NCBI RefSeq assembly: GCF_028463845.1 | Contig: NZ_CP116805.1 | Span: 1,240,001 to 1,304,000 of the forward strand | DNA from: Gimibacter soli | GTDB taxonomy: Bacteria; Pseudomonadota; Alphaproteobacteria; Sphingomonadales; Kordiimonadaceae | Direction of reading: 5' to 3' | DNA length: 64,000 nt | Shown here: piece by piece, positions 27,709 through 36,619 of the stretch | Layout of the letters: every line of letters starts with the position of its first letter | Position numbering within the stretch: the first letter of the stretch is position 1 | Position numbers and translations under genes: made by a program | The notes under the pieces: generated by a model | The model's database searches: none | What the model saw: only the letters and a program-made list of their open reading frames with translations | Told to the model about the DNA's origin: nothing

Positions 27709-29298
27709 TCAGGACGCGGTATCGAGGGTGAGGCTTTTCTCTGCCACCATCGTGCGCTCGGGCGGGAAGTCGAGGATGACCGTGGTGCCGGCGCCGGGTG
27801 TGGAATCGATGGAAAGCTTGGCCTGATGCAGTTTCGATAGCGCGTCCACAATGGCGAGGCCAAGCCCGAGGCCGCTTTGCTTTTCGCTTGTCCACACCGA
27901 ATGCAGCTTCGAGAAGCGCGCGACGGCACGAGAGACGTCGTCGGGGCTCATGCCGCAGCCGTTATCAGACACCGCAAGCCGGATGCCATGATCGCGCCGC
28001 ACATAGGCCTCCATCGTTACCCACCCGCCGGGCTCGGTGAATTTGATGCTGTTGGTGACAAGATTGAGGATGACCTGCAGAAGCCGCAGCCTGTCTCCCC
28101 AAAGCTGGGGCATATCTTTCGCGCACTCGATATAAAGCCGGATATTCTTTTCCTTGGCGCGGGTCTGGGACATGGTCCGCACTTTCTCGAGCAAACTGCC
28201 GACCTCCAGCTCCTGCTCGCGCAGTTCCACAAGGCCAAGGTCAACGCGGGACATTTCAAGGATATCGCCGACAAGTTCATTGAGCAGCGATCCGGCGTGG
28301 CTGATATAGCCGGCATAGCCTTTCAGTCGCTCCTGATTGTCAGACGTGAAATCGAGGCTCTGGATAAGGCCCGCGTAGCCGATGATGGCGTTGAGCGGTG
28401 TGCGCAGTTCGTGGCTGAGGTTCGCCAGAAACTCCGTCTTGCTGCGGTTGGCTTCGGTTTCGCGCATCAGCGCTTCATTCATCTTGTCCTGCAGGTTGCT
28501 GACATCGGTGAAATCCTGCACCGATCCGATCACCAGGCGGGGGCGGCCAAGGTCGTTGCGCTCCACCCGGCCGATTTGGCGAACGACACGCACCTTGCGA
28601 TCGCGCCGCATGATCCGGTGCTGGATATCATACTGGTCCAACTCGCCCGTCAACACCCGGTCCACGGCTTCTTTCACCTTGTCCCGGTCTTCAGGATGGA
28701 TCATCCGGGCAACTTCGGTCATGCCCGGCGGCTGACTGGTGTTGTCGTACCCGCAGATTCGGTAAACCTCGTCCGACCAGTAAAGATCGCCGGTTGCGAT
28801 GTTCCAGTCCCAGCTGCCCACATTGGCCAGTTGCTGCGCCATCAGGAAGCGGGCTTCGGCGTGGCGGAGGCGCGTGAGCGAGCTTTTCAGTTCCGCCTCG
28901 CGCTGCACCAGCAGCGAATGCGCCTGCTTCAGCGGGGTCATGTCGGTCATGATCACGCCGAACAAGAGTTCGCCGTTCGCGTCGCTTTTCACAATCGACG
29001 TGCCAACCGCACGGGTTTCGCCGTCCTTGGTCAGCATCGGCAGGGCGTCGCGCTGGCCCATCAGATAGATCGGCGCGCCGCTCCGGCTATGATCGTCGAA
29101 ATAGCGGGTATGGTGCTGGCGAAGCTCGGTCGGGATCAGTTTTTCGAAGTGATCGCCGACGAGTTCTTCCTGCCCGTAGCCTGTCATCTCGGATGCGCCG
29201 GGATTGGCGTAGCGGATGATGCCGCCAGCGTCGATCAGGTAGAAGGCGTTGGGGGCCAGCCCCACAAGGCGCGCGATGATTTCTTCAACTTCGCTCAT
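27709..29298 (-). CDS. Soluble PAS-PAS sensor histidine kinase
   Basis: A 529-residue kinase without membrane segments or signal peptide, so it senses in the cytoplasm. Order: PAS 1 (about 5-120, with LIDAGGIIRYANPGASEMTGY), a coiled linker (120-155), PAS 2 (about 155-270, with GSWDWNIATGDLYWSDEVYRICGY, a PAS_3-like fold), HisKA with phospho-acceptor H296 in FLANLSHELRTPLN, and an ATPase domain (N-box LVTNSIKF, G1 SDNGCGM, G2 SGLGLGLAI). There is no receiver domain and no response-regulator gene nearby. It lies 29 bases after the Crp/Fnr gene, so the two are probably co-transcribed. No haem or flavin-binding motif could be assigned to the PAS domains with confidence. Confidence 0.92.
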   Translation of the reverse strand: MSEVEEIIARLVGLAPNAFYLIDAGGIIRYANPGASEMTGYGQEELVGDHFEKLIPTELRQHHTRYFDDHSRSGAPIYLMGQRDALPMLTKDGETRAVGTSIVKSDANGELLFGVIMTDMTPLKQAHSLLVQREAELKSSLTRLRHAEARFLMAQQLANVGSWDWNIATGDLYWSDEVYRICGYDNTSQPPGMTEVARMIHPEDRDKVKEAVDRVLTGELDQYDIQHRIMRRDRKVRVVRQIGRVERNDLGRPRLVIGSVQDFTDVSNLQDKMNEALMRETEANRSKTEFLANLSHELRTPLNAIIGYAGLIQSLDFTSDNQERLKGYAGYISHAGSLLNELVGDILEMSRVDLGLVELREQELEVGSLLEKVRTMSQTRAKEKNIRLYIECAKDMPQLWGDRLRLLQVILNLVTNSIKFTEPGGWVTMEAYVRRDHGIRLAVSDNGCGMSPDDVSRAVARFSKLHSVWTSEKQSGLGLGLAIVDALSKLHQAKLSIDSTPGAGTTVILDFPPERTMVAEKSLTLDTAS

Positions 29299-29327
29299 AA
29301 TGACCTACCCCCTGAAGATCATCCGTC

Positions 29328-30077
29328 TCAAAACAGGCCCATGGCCTTGAAGTCCTGTAATGCTTCCCTGATCGGCTCAGGGTCGAGAATGGTGATGAGC
29401 CGGTCCGTCCGTACCAGTTTGCCGGCCTGCTCCAGCTCCCTGAATGTACGGCTGGTTTGTGCCTTCGATAGGCCGTTGATGAGGCCGATCTCGGTTTGGG
29501 TAATGCCCAGCGGGATGGCATCGCCCACTTTAGGCAGTTCATCGGGGCGGCTGCGCAGCCACAGTTCTGCCAGGAAGGCGACGAGCTTGGATTGTGCGTC
29601 CCCGAAGTTGGTGATTGTGCCCCGAAGCGAGCATTTCTGGATTGAACTCAGAAGTTCCTGCGTCAGCGCGGGATACAGCGATGGCCGTTCGTCCAGAAGG
29701 GCAAAAAGCTGTGCACGGGGCAGGGCTGTGGCTGTCACCTTGTTCAGTGCCATCAGGTTCACCCGGACGTCGCCATGCACCAGGACGCGGGCCGGCGCAA
29801 AATCGCCGGGGATGAAAAGCTGGGGGTAGAAAGTGCGGCCACAGGGCAAGTCGACATAGCAAACAGCACAGCCGCTGCGGATCAGATACACGGTCTCGAG
29901 CGGGGAACGGCAAGTTGCAATGACAGCGCGACGGTCAAAGGAGACTTCTTTGCCATGTGTGCATGCAATATTGGCCAAGTCATCGTGGGTCGGACATGAC
30001 TGACGAACACTTGTCTCTTTTACACCTTCGGTTGCAAACAACGCCGGAATTCCCGTTAAGATCGGCCATTTTACCAA
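29328..30077 (-). CDS. Crp/Fnr-family transcription regulator
   Basis: A 249-residue regulator with an N-terminal cyclic-nucleotide-binding fold (about 35-155) and a C-terminal winged helix (about 165-235) holding ITQTEIGLINGLSKAQTSRTFRELEQAGKL, the Crp-type recognition helix. Seven cysteines (28, 39, 56, 70, 73, 79, 149) are present, but their spacing does not match the four iron-sulfur ligands of FNR. The classical cAMP-binding residues are not apparent. It is upstream of the PAS kinase and faces the TetR gene across 182 bases. Redox or nitric-oxide sensing is possible, but this is inference. Confidence 0.85.
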   Translation of the reverse strand: MVKWPILTGIPALFATEGVKETSVRQSCPTHDDLANIACTHGKEVSFDRRAVIATCRSPLETVYLIRSGCAVCYVDLPCGRTFYPQLFIPGDFAPARVLVHGDVRVNLMALNKVTATALPRAQLFALLDERPSLYPALTQELLSSIQKCSLRGTITNFGDAQSKLVAFLAELWLRSRPDELPKVGDAIPLGITQTEIGLINGLSKAQTSRTFRELEQAGKLVRTDRLITILDPEPIREALQDFKAMGLF

Positions 30078-30215
30078 CTCGGATACAAGGCTACAGGTTT
30101 ATATAAAGGCCAAATCCTTGCACGCCCTCCATACAATTTTGGTTTCATTTGGAACATGCGTCCTGTTGCCGCGGGTTGTGCCGGGCTTGCATTTCATGGG
30201 CAATGCATCTAAATA

Positions 30216-30231
30216 TTTTAGTCAGCTAAAA
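30216..30231. promoter_or_regulatory. TetR-type operator upstream of the TetR gene
   Basis: TTTTAGTCAGCTAAAA has perfect six-base arms around TCAG and lies 28 bases before the TetR start codon. The same TAGTCArCTAAA sequence recurs near the TonB receptor promoter, so the protein probably represses both its own gene and the receptor. Confidence 0.65.
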
Positions 30232-30259
30232 ATATTGAGATTAGGTCCGGACTATCCCC

Positions 30260-30901
30260 ATGACAGGCTTGCGTGAACAACAGAAGGCCCAGCGGCGTCG
30301 CCAGATCGAGGTGGCGGCTGCTGAACTCTTTGTCGAAAAAGGCTTTGCCGACGCCACCATCGAGGAAATCGCGCGTCGTGCGATGGTGTCCGCGCCGACC
30401 GTTTATAATTATTACGGCACGAAGGGTGACCTGCTGCTGGCGCTGGTGGCGCGCGGGGAAGAGGGGATTGCCGCCCATATGCCCGATTTCGAAGCACGGG
30501 CCGCAGTCGAGGAGCCGGTTGATCTGGTCACAGCCGTGATCGCCTCGAACGTGCGGGATACGCTTTCCGCCCTGTCGCGGGAACTCTGGGGGCATGTCGT
30601 CGCCTTCGTTGCGACCTCGCCGGACCCGGAAGTAGCGCCCAAGTATCTGAATACGATTGCGGAAGGGCTGGCAGCGGCCATTGAATCCGTACTGCGGGCC
30701 TATCAGGCATCGGGCCGGGTTATCGATGCGGTGAATGCCCGCGAGACCGCCTATATGCTGACCCGGCTGGAGCGCATCCATTTCCTGAATTTCGTCTATC
30801 TGAAATCCATGACGCTGGAAGCGCTGGAGGCGGCAATCGCTGCGGACGTGGCTGTCGTGATGGCGGGGATCACGCGCCCTGCTGCATCAGGACGGGCTTA
30901 A
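30260..30901 (+). CDS. TetR-family repressor
   Basis: A 213-residue regulator with the N-terminal TetR helix-turn-helix (residues about 10-55): RRQIEVAAAELFVEKGFADATIEEIARRAMVSAPTVYNYYG in order, here given as its start RRQIEVAAAELF and its recognition helix SAPTVYNYYG. The C-terminal ligand domain is not recognised. It is followed 92 bases later by the TonB receptor operon, and matching palindromes lie before both genes. By position it controls uptake and breakdown of the unknown ligand of that operon, which would also be its inducer. Confidence 0.9.
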   Translation: MTGLREQQKAQRRRQIEVAAAELFVEKGFADATIEEIARRAMVSAPTVYNYYGTKGDLLLALVARGEEGIAAHMPDFEARAAVEEPVDLVTAVIASNVRDTLSALSRELWGHVVAFVATSPDPEVAPKYLNTIAEGLAAAIESVLRAYQASGRVIDAVNARETAYMLTRLERIHFLNFVYLKSMTLEALEAAIAADVAVVMAGITRPAASGRA

Positions 30902-30909
30902 AAATTTAT

Positions 30910-30922
30910 TAGCCAGCAAAAT
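30910..30922. promoter_or_regulatory. TetR-type operator copy 2, receptor promoter
   Basis: TTAGCCAGCAAAA differs from the core of the site at 30216 (TTAGTCAGCTAAAA) by one substitution in each arm. It is just upstream of the predicted -35 element. Confidence 0.45.
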
Positions 30923-30926
30923 TAGT

Positions 30927-30938
30927 TTAGTTGACTAT
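30927..30938 (-). promoter_or_regulatory. TetR-type operator copy 3 overlapping the -35 box
   Basis: Read leftward the bases are TAGTCAACTAAA, one mismatch from TAGTCAGCTAAA at 30216. It overlaps the TTGACT -35 element, the expected place for a repressor. Confidence 0.6.
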
Positions 30939-30960
30939 AAAAAAATAGCCTGCCATATTT
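30932..30960 (+). promoter_or_regulatory. Predicted sigma-70-type promoter of the receptor operon
   Basis: TTGACT, a 17-base spacer and CATATT lie 34-62 bases before the receptor start codon in an AT-rich stretch. The ribosome site GGGAGG follows at 30981-30986. Alphaproteobacterial promoters are loosely conserved, so this is a prediction. Confidence 0.5.
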
Positions 30961-30993
30961 TCTTCACGTGGGCACCTTACGGGAGGAAAAATC

Positions 30994-33360
30994 ATGGCCA
31001 TCAAGGCTCGTTATAAGCTCAGTCTCACGCTCGCCGGATCAACGGCGGCAATCGCACTTCTCGCCGGGGCGCCTGTCGTCCATGCGGACGATGATGTCAC
31101 TTTCGAGGAAATCACGGTTACGGCGTCGCGCCGTGCCGAGCGTATCCAGGATATCCCCTATAATATCTCGGCTGTCACCGGCGGCACGATCGAACGCGCC
31201 AACATGCTGGATTCGGCCGAGCTTCTGCGCTCGGTTTCCGGTGTCACGGTCGCTGACCGCGGCCCGCGTAACGCCAGCGCCGTGAACAGCATCCGCATCC
31301 GCGGCCTCAACGTGGATAGCTCGGTACTTGGTGACTATGCAGTCTCTGCTGCAGCGTCCGTTTCCACCTACCTTGGCGACACGCCGCTTTTCGCGAACCT
31401 CCTGCTGAAGGATCTGGAGCGGGTCGAGGTGCTGCGTGGGCCGCAGGGCACGCTTTATGGCTCGGGCGCGCTCGGCGGTACGGTTCGCTATATCCCGAAC
31501 AAGCCGGATACAGCTGAATTCACCGGCCAGGTGGCAGGCTCAATGAGCAAGGTGAAGGGCTCGGACAGTGTGGGCTGGACGGGTGACCTGACGCTCAACG
31601 TACCGCTTTCCGACAAGCTCGCCTTCCGCGCCACCGGCGCACGGCAGGATTTCCCCGGCCTCACCGACTATGTGAATGTGTATGAGCTGGACGGGAACGG
31701 GGCACCGGTCGCGCCGAACGGCATCCTGTCGCCGGATGCTTCCTACAAGAATGTCGAGGACGCCGACACCTATGATGTCTGGTTCGGTCGCGCTGCCCTG
31801 ATGTTCAAGCCGTCCGATACAGTTGAAATCACCGCCAGCTATATGCGCCAGTCGGATGATATCGGTGGCCGCCGCGCTGAAACGGTTGGCAAGGATGGCT
31901 TCGGCAACACCTATGGCCGCTACGAAGTTGGCTCGGTGCAGCTTGAGCCCGCCGAAGCGGATGTCGAGATGATGGCACTTGAGGCCAGTATCGATCTCGG
32001 CTTCGCGACGCTCACATCATCGACCAGCCACTATGATGTGGATGGCTGGAGCACCAGCGAAAACACAGGCTTCTATGCACAGGCCGGCTGGCTGGGCTTC
32101 TATTATAACTTCGCGCGCCCGATGGCGACGGCTTACCGCACCTATTATGACAAGGCTTTCGTGCAGGAAGTGCGGCTGGTTTCTGAAGGGTCCGGCCCCA
32201 TCCAGTATGTCGTCGGCCTTTACTATCAGGATCAGGACCGGCAATCGACGCAGCAGAGCTTCCTGCCCGGTGCCTTTGAATATCTGGACGCCCTTTACGG
32301 CCCCGGTATCACCTGGGCGAACCCGAACAATCAGGATTTCGAATATAGCCTGACCGAGAATTTCAAGCAGAAGGCCGTTTACGGCGAACTGACCTGGGCT
32401 CTCAGCGAAAACTTCGATGTGACGGGCGGTGTGCGCTGGTTTGATAACGACAGCACGTCGACCTCCTATATGGACCTGCCCTTCTATGTGGGGCTTTTCA
32501 CCCCGCTGAACGGCGCGCCTATCGAGGGCGGTGAAAGCAAGGCGATCTTCAAGGCGAATGCCACCTATCACCTCAGTGACGACAGCCTCGTTTACGCGAC
32601 CTTCAGCCAGGGCTATCGCCGCGGCGGCGTGAATGCGGTGCCGACAGCCGGTACTTTTGCCGAAAACCCTGCCTGGATCGTTTACGAGCCCGATACGGTC
32701 GATAACTACGAGCTTGGCTTCAAGGGCTCGGCCGATGGCCTGCGCTACACCGCCAGCGTCTTCTATGTCGACTGGTCCAACCCGCAGCTCAACACCTCGA
32801 CCCCCAACTGGGGCTTCTTCGCGGTGGCAAACGGCGACAAGGCTTCAACCAAAGGGGTGGAGCTGGAACTTGAAGGCCAAATCGGCACCAGCCTCAACTA
32901 TACGGTCGGCTATGCCTTTGCGGACGCCAAGCTGAAGGATGACTTCATCTCGCCGACCGGCGCCAACTATGCGCCCGATGGCACCCGGCTGCCGTCTTCG
33001 CCGAAGCATATGTTCAATGTGGCGCTGACAAATACCCACCCGATTTCCGAAAGCATGACGCTGATCAGCCGGGTGGACGGCTATATGCAGTCGAAGGTCA
33101 GAAACACCATCGGCACCACCAGCAGCCTGACCCGCGATATCGGCGGCTACGGCATCTGGAACGGCTCGGTGACGCTGGCGATGGAGGAAATTGATATCTC
33201 CATCTGGCTGAAGAATGCCTTCAATGCGCGGGGCGTGAGCGGTGTGTTCACCAATGCCTATATGGGCACGGCACCAAGCGAAGGCTATTACGGCAACGGC
33301 TCCAAGGAGCAGATCGCGCTGCCGCGTACCTTCGGCCTGTCGGCCACCTACCGCTTCTGA
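30994..33360 (+). CDS. TonB-dependent outer-membrane receptor
   Basis: A 788-residue receptor that would import a ligand across the outer membrane using TonB energy. It has a signal peptide ending at VVHA, a TonB-box-like FEEITVTA, a plug domain (about 50-165, with SIRIRGLNVDSS and RVEVLRGPQGTLYGSGALGGTVRYI), and a 22-strand-type barrel ending in LSATYRF with the terminal phenylalanine. It belongs to the FecA/FhuA-like group with a short plug, not the long carbohydrate-type plug seen in the receptor at 39024. The ligand is unknown. TetR sites overlap its promoter, and it opens a five-gene cluster. Confidence 0.93.
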   Translation: MAIKARYKLSLTLAGSTAAIALLAGAPVVHADDDVTFEEITVTASRRAERIQDIPYNISAVTGGTIERANMLDSAELLRSVSGVTVADRGPRNASAVNSIRIRGLNVDSSVLGDYAVSAAASVSTYLGDTPLFANLLLKDLERVEVLRGPQGTLYGSGALGGTVRYIPNKPDTAEFTGQVAGSMSKVKGSDSVGWTGDLTLNVPLSDKLAFRATGARQDFPGLTDYVNVYELDGNGAPVAPNGILSPDASYKNVEDADTYDVWFGRAALMFKPSDTVEITASYMRQSDDIGGRRAETVGKDGFGNTYGRYEVGSVQLEPAEADVEMMALEASIDLGFATLTSSTSHYDVDGWSTSENTGFYAQAGWLGFYYNFARPMATAYRTYYDKAFVQEVRLVSEGSGPIQYVVGLYYQDQDRQSTQQSFLPGAFEYLDALYGPGITWANPNNQDFEYSLTENFKQKAVYGELTWALSENFDVTGGVRWFDNDSTSTSYMDLPFYVGLFTPLNGAPIEGGESKAIFKANATYHLSDDSLVYATFSQGYRRGGVNAVPTAGTFAENPAWIVYEPDTVDNYELGFKGSADGLRYTASVFYVDWSNPQLNTSTPNWGFFAVANGDKASTKGVELELEGQIGTSLNYTVGYAFADAKLKDDFISPTGANYAPDGTRLPSSPKHMFNVALTNTHPISESMTLISRVDGYMQSKVRNTIGTTSSLTRDIGGYGIWNGSVTLAMEEIDISIWLKNAFNARGVSGVFTNAYMGTAPSEGYYGNGSKEQIALPRTFGLSATYRF

Positions 33361-33372
33361 GGAAGCCGATAT

Positions 33373-33421
33373 AAGACGGGTCTGCCGGCGCCGCTTGCCG
33401 GCGGCGGCCGATCCGTCTTTA
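33373..33421 (+). terminator. Long hairpin between receptor and sulfotransferase genes
   Basis: AAGACGG and CCGTCTT enclose a GC-rich inner stem; only three T residues follow. Partial termination would make more receptor than downstream enzyme mRNA. Confidence 0.5.
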
Positions 33422-33449
33422 ATCAGGCAAACCGGAGCGAAAGCCAGCC

Positions 33450-35018
33450 ATGCATCCTGCCCTCAAACCCATCGACGACATGCTTCGCCGCCGCGATATC
33501 GCGGGGGCAGCAGCCGGGCTTGAGGCTTTCATGGCCCGCTCGCCCGATGTCGCCGAAGCGCACTTGATGGCAGGGCGACTTGCGCAGATGCAGGCCGATT
33601 TCACCCGCATGCGGGATGCGGCGGGGCAGGCCGAACGGCTTGCCCCCGGCCACCCTGTCGCCAGCCTGATGGGGATCGAGGCGCGCATTCATCTGGGCGA
33701 GATTGCCGAGGCCGCAGAGCGGCTGGCGCAGATGGAAGTGGCGGCAGCCACCAACCCTGTGATGCTGCAGCATATTGCCGAGTTTTACACGCAGGCCGGG
33801 CGGCACGCAGACGCGGACCGCGTTTACAAGGCCGCTCTTGCGATCACGCCCGATGACCCGCGCCTTCTGTTCAACGCCGCGACGGCAGCCTTGTCGCTCG
33901 GTCAGATTGACGCGGCAGAAGCGCTGCTGGACCGCGCAATTGCGATCAACCCCGCCGACGGCGACGCCTGGTACAATCGCGCCACGCTCCGCACCTGGAC
34001 GCACGAGAATAATCATATCGCCGCCCTTGAGGGCTGGCTCAAAACCGGCCCTGTAAAATCGCTTCGGGCCGTGCCCATCCATTATGCCCTCGCCAAGCAA
34101 TATGAAGATACCGGCGACCATGCCGCCGCCTTCCGGCATCTGCAGGCGGGTGGTGACCTGCGGGCGGCCCATATGCGCTATTCAGTGCAGGCGGATACGG
34201 ATGCGATGGCACTGATCGCCGGCACCTTTGACGCCGATTTTGCGGCAGGTGTTCCGGCCATGAGTGATGAACCCGGCCCGGTTTTCGTCCTCGGCCTGCC
34301 GCGCACGGGCACCACGCTGGTGGAGCGGATGCTGGCGGCGCATGACGAGGTCGAAAGCCTCGGCGAGATCAATGATTTTGCCTATGCCCTGATGGCGGAG
34401 GCCGGTCCCGCCAAGGGCAAGGCGGACCTTATCGCCCGTACGCGCGACATGGATCATGCTTCACTCGGCGCCCGGTATTTGCGCACCAGTGCGGGCAGGG
34501 GCGCGGGCAAGGCCTACCGGATCGACAAGACGCCGTCGAATTTCCTGTATCTCGGCCTCATCGCCAAGGCGCTGCCGACCGCGCGGATCATCCATCTGCG
34601 CCGCCATCCGATGGACAGCTGTTTCGCGATTTATAAAACGCTCTTCCGCATGGGATATCCGTGGAGCTACCGGCTCGCCGATATTGCCGAATATTATGTG
34701 GCATACAGCCGCCTGATGGATCACTGGCGGGCGGTGCTGCCGGGCCGGTTCCTTGATGTGGACTATGAAGCCCTTGTCGCCGACCCGGAAGGCGAAAGCC
34801 GCCGCCTCAGCGCCCATCTTGGGCTTGATTGGTCGCCTGCGGTTCTCGATTTCCACCGGAGCGACGCGCCGTCGACAACGGCCAGTGCCGTGCAGGTGCG
34901 TCGCCCGGTTTACAAAAGCTCGGTCGGCAAGTGGCAGCATTATGCGCGCGAACTGGCGCCCTTGGCTGAGCGGCTGCAGGCGGCGGGTATCGATATCGGC
35001 GTAGGGGCCGTGGCATGA
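33450..35018 (+). CDS. TPR-repeat sulfotransferase-family protein
   Basis: A 522-residue cytoplasmic protein. Residues about 1-250 are helical TPR-like repeats (for example EFYTQAGRHADADRVYKAAL, then AAEALLDRAIAINPADGDAW). The C-terminal half is a PAPS-dependent sulfotransferase fold: the 5'-phosphate loop VLGLPRTGTTLVERML (about 277-292) and the 3'-phosphate region IIHLRRHPMDSCF (about 383-395). Such fusions are common in Alphaproteobacteria but substrates are mostly unknown. A related protein is encoded at 62499. It overlaps the next gene by four bases (ATGA), so the pair is translationally coupled. It might sulfate an imported compound or a protein; both are inference. Confidence 0.87.
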   Translation: MHPALKPIDDMLRRRDIAGAAAGLEAFMARSPDVAEAHLMAGRLAQMQADFTRMRDAAGQAERLAPGHPVASLMGIEARIHLGEIAEAAERLAQMEVAAATNPVMLQHIAEFYTQAGRHADADRVYKAALAITPDDPRLLFNAATAALSLGQIDAAEALLDRAIAINPADGDAWYNRATLRTWTHENNHIAALEGWLKTGPVKSLRAVPIHYALAKQYEDTGDHAAAFRHLQAGGDLRAAHMRYSVQADTDAMALIAGTFDADFAAGVPAMSDEPGPVFVLGLPRTGTTLVERMLAAHDEVESLGEINDFAYALMAEAGPAKGKADLIARTRDMDHASLGARYLRTSAGRGAGKAYRIDKTPSNFLYLGLIAKALPTARIIHLRRHPMDSCFAIYKTLFRMGYPWSYRLADIAEYYVAYSRLMDHWRAVLPGRFLDVDYEALVADPEGESRRLSAHLGLDWSPAVLDFHRSDAPSTTASAVQVRRPVYKSSVGKWQHYARELAPLAERLQAAGIDIGVGAVA

Positions 35019-36619
35019 TCCGCGCGCTCACCTTTGCCCTGATGCTAGCGGCCGCCCCTGCCTTCGCCAACCAGCCCGCCGTTCGTGCCCTGCCGATGGA
35101 TATCATGGGGATGGCGGGCGAGGCGCCGGTCCCCGAAACGCCGGTGACTGGCACCTTGCGGCTTGGCGCTATCTCTGGCGGTGGCTTCCAGAAGATCGTC
35201 GATCTTGAAGGCTCCGCTGACAATCCGGTCCTCGCTGTGCGGGCCTTGCCGGACATGGAAATAGCGCTTGTCTCGGATGGTCACGACCTGATCCCGCTCA
35301 ATCGGGGTATTCGCACGACTACGCATCCTTACTGGGATTATATCGTCGAGCCCGGCAAAACATGGATGACGGACGAGGGCGAAACCGTCCTGTCGTTGCC
35401 TTTTGCGCTGATCGAAAAGAATGCCAACTGCATCCATAACGGCGTGCTGATGGCATGGACGGGTAAGGATGGTGCGCCTGCGCGTGCGCGGGTGCAGATC
35501 GCCAGCGAGACCTGCCTCTATTTCAAGTTTAACCTTTGGGCTGAAGCAGACGCCGCGTGGCAACCGGAAGTGCTGAATGGTGATGCTGCCATCGCGCGCT
35601 GGCACGCCGAACGGGCGACGGCCCTGCCGGTGCAGCCGGCATCCGCGCTTGCGGGTATCGATCTCGCGCAACCGGATATCATCCTGCCCGGCGACATGAC
35701 GGCCTATGGCGCGGTCGTTGACGGTGTGCATTACACCAGCGGTTGCAATACCCGCTTTGGTGCGTACCCTTATTGCGACGTGATGCCGGTGCCGAGCTAT
35801 TCCTTCGCCAAGACGTTTGTCGGTGGCCTTGGCCTCATGCGCCTTGAGGCCTTCGTGCCCGACGCGCGGGAGCGGCTGGTGGTAGACCTCGTCCCCGAAT
35901 GTTCGGCCTATGAAGGTGTCACGCTCGGCCATCTTCTGGATATGGCGACGGGTCATTACCGGTCCGAAAAGGCGGAAGCGGATGAGGCTGCCGCCGACTA
36001 TCTGCCCTTCTTCCTTGCCGCAAGCGCCAGCGAGAAGACGGCCTTTGCCTGCGGCCATTTCCCGCGTCGTGCCGCACCCGGCACCCGGTTCAGCTACCAT
36101 ACGTCCGATACCTGGCTTCTGGGTGTCGCCATGCAGGCGCTGTGGCGGCAGTATACGGGTGAACCGGATGCCGATTTCTATGCAGACCTGATGGTGCCCC
36201 TCTGGCGCAAGCTCGGCCTCAGTGCGCTTGCTGAAACCACACGGCGGCTGGATGGCATCCCCTTCACCGGATACGGCCTTGTGCTGCACACGGGCGATAT
36301 CGCCAAACTCGCGCATCTGATGGCCGCGGGCGACAAGCGCCTTGCCCCGGCCTTGTCCAAGGGCGCTGGGCTGCCGGCGGGAGACAAGTCCCTGCGCTAC
36401 TCAAGCGGCTTCTGGCAGTGGGATGCAGGCAGTGCCTTTGGCTGCGGTCAGCAGGTGTGGCTGCCGTTCCTGTCGGGTTATGGCGGGCTCAGCGCCGTGC
36501 TGCTGCCGGACGGGGGCGCCTATTATTATATCAGCGACAGCGGCGTGCATCGCTTCGCGGGGCCGGTGAAGGCGCTGGCAACGAAAGCTGAAATCTGTGG
36601 GGGGACAAAGAATGAGTGA
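35015..36619 (+). CDS. SxxK serine hydrolase, beta-lactamase/DD-peptidase fold, with unknown N-terminal domain
   Basis: A 534-residue secreted protein with a signal peptide ending at AFA (residue 18). Residues about 40-200 match nothing I recognise. The C-terminal part resembles class C beta-lactamase-related hydrolases: S263-F-A-K266 gives the nucleophile and base, LGHLLDMATGH is the typical following segment, and Y361-H-T-S stands where the family has YxN, an unusual third residue. The last KTG-like motif is not evident. Esterase, amidase or lactonase activity on the imported ligand is possible. It sits between coupled genes, overlapping both neighbours. Confidence 0.72.
   Translation: MIRALTFALMLAAAPAFANQPAVRALPMDIMGMAGEAPVPETPVTGTLRLGAISGGGFQKIVDLEGSADNPVLAVRALPDMEIALVSDGHDLIPLNRGIRTTTHPYWDYIVEPGKTWMTDEGETVLSLPFALIEKNANCIHNGVLMAWTGKDGAPARARVQIASETCLYFKFNLWAEADAAWQPEVLNGDAAIARWHAERATALPVQPASALAGIDLAQPDIILPGDMTAYGAVVDGVHYTSGCNTRFGAYPYCDVMPVPSYSFAKTFVGGLGLMRLEAFVPDARERLVVDLVPECSAYEGVTLGHLLDMATGHYRSEKAEADEAAADYLPFFLAASASEKTAFACGHFPRRAAPGTRFSYHTSDTWLLGVAMQALWRQYTGEPDADFYADLMVPLWRKLGLSALAETTRRLDGIPFTGYGLVLHTGDIAKLAHLMAAGDKRLAPALSKGAGLPAGDKSLRYSSGFWQWDAGSAFGCGQQVWLPFLSGYGGLSAVLLPDGGAYYYISDSGVHRFAGPVKALATKAEICGGTKNE

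Noticed and set aside
27877-29829. A 650-codon plus-strand open frame
   Set aside because: Antisense to the PAS kinase and Crp/Fnr gene, both of which have clear motifs.
29328-30077. Calling the Crp/Fnr gene a true FNR oxygen sensor
   Set aside because: Cysteine spacing does not match the four FNR cluster ligands.
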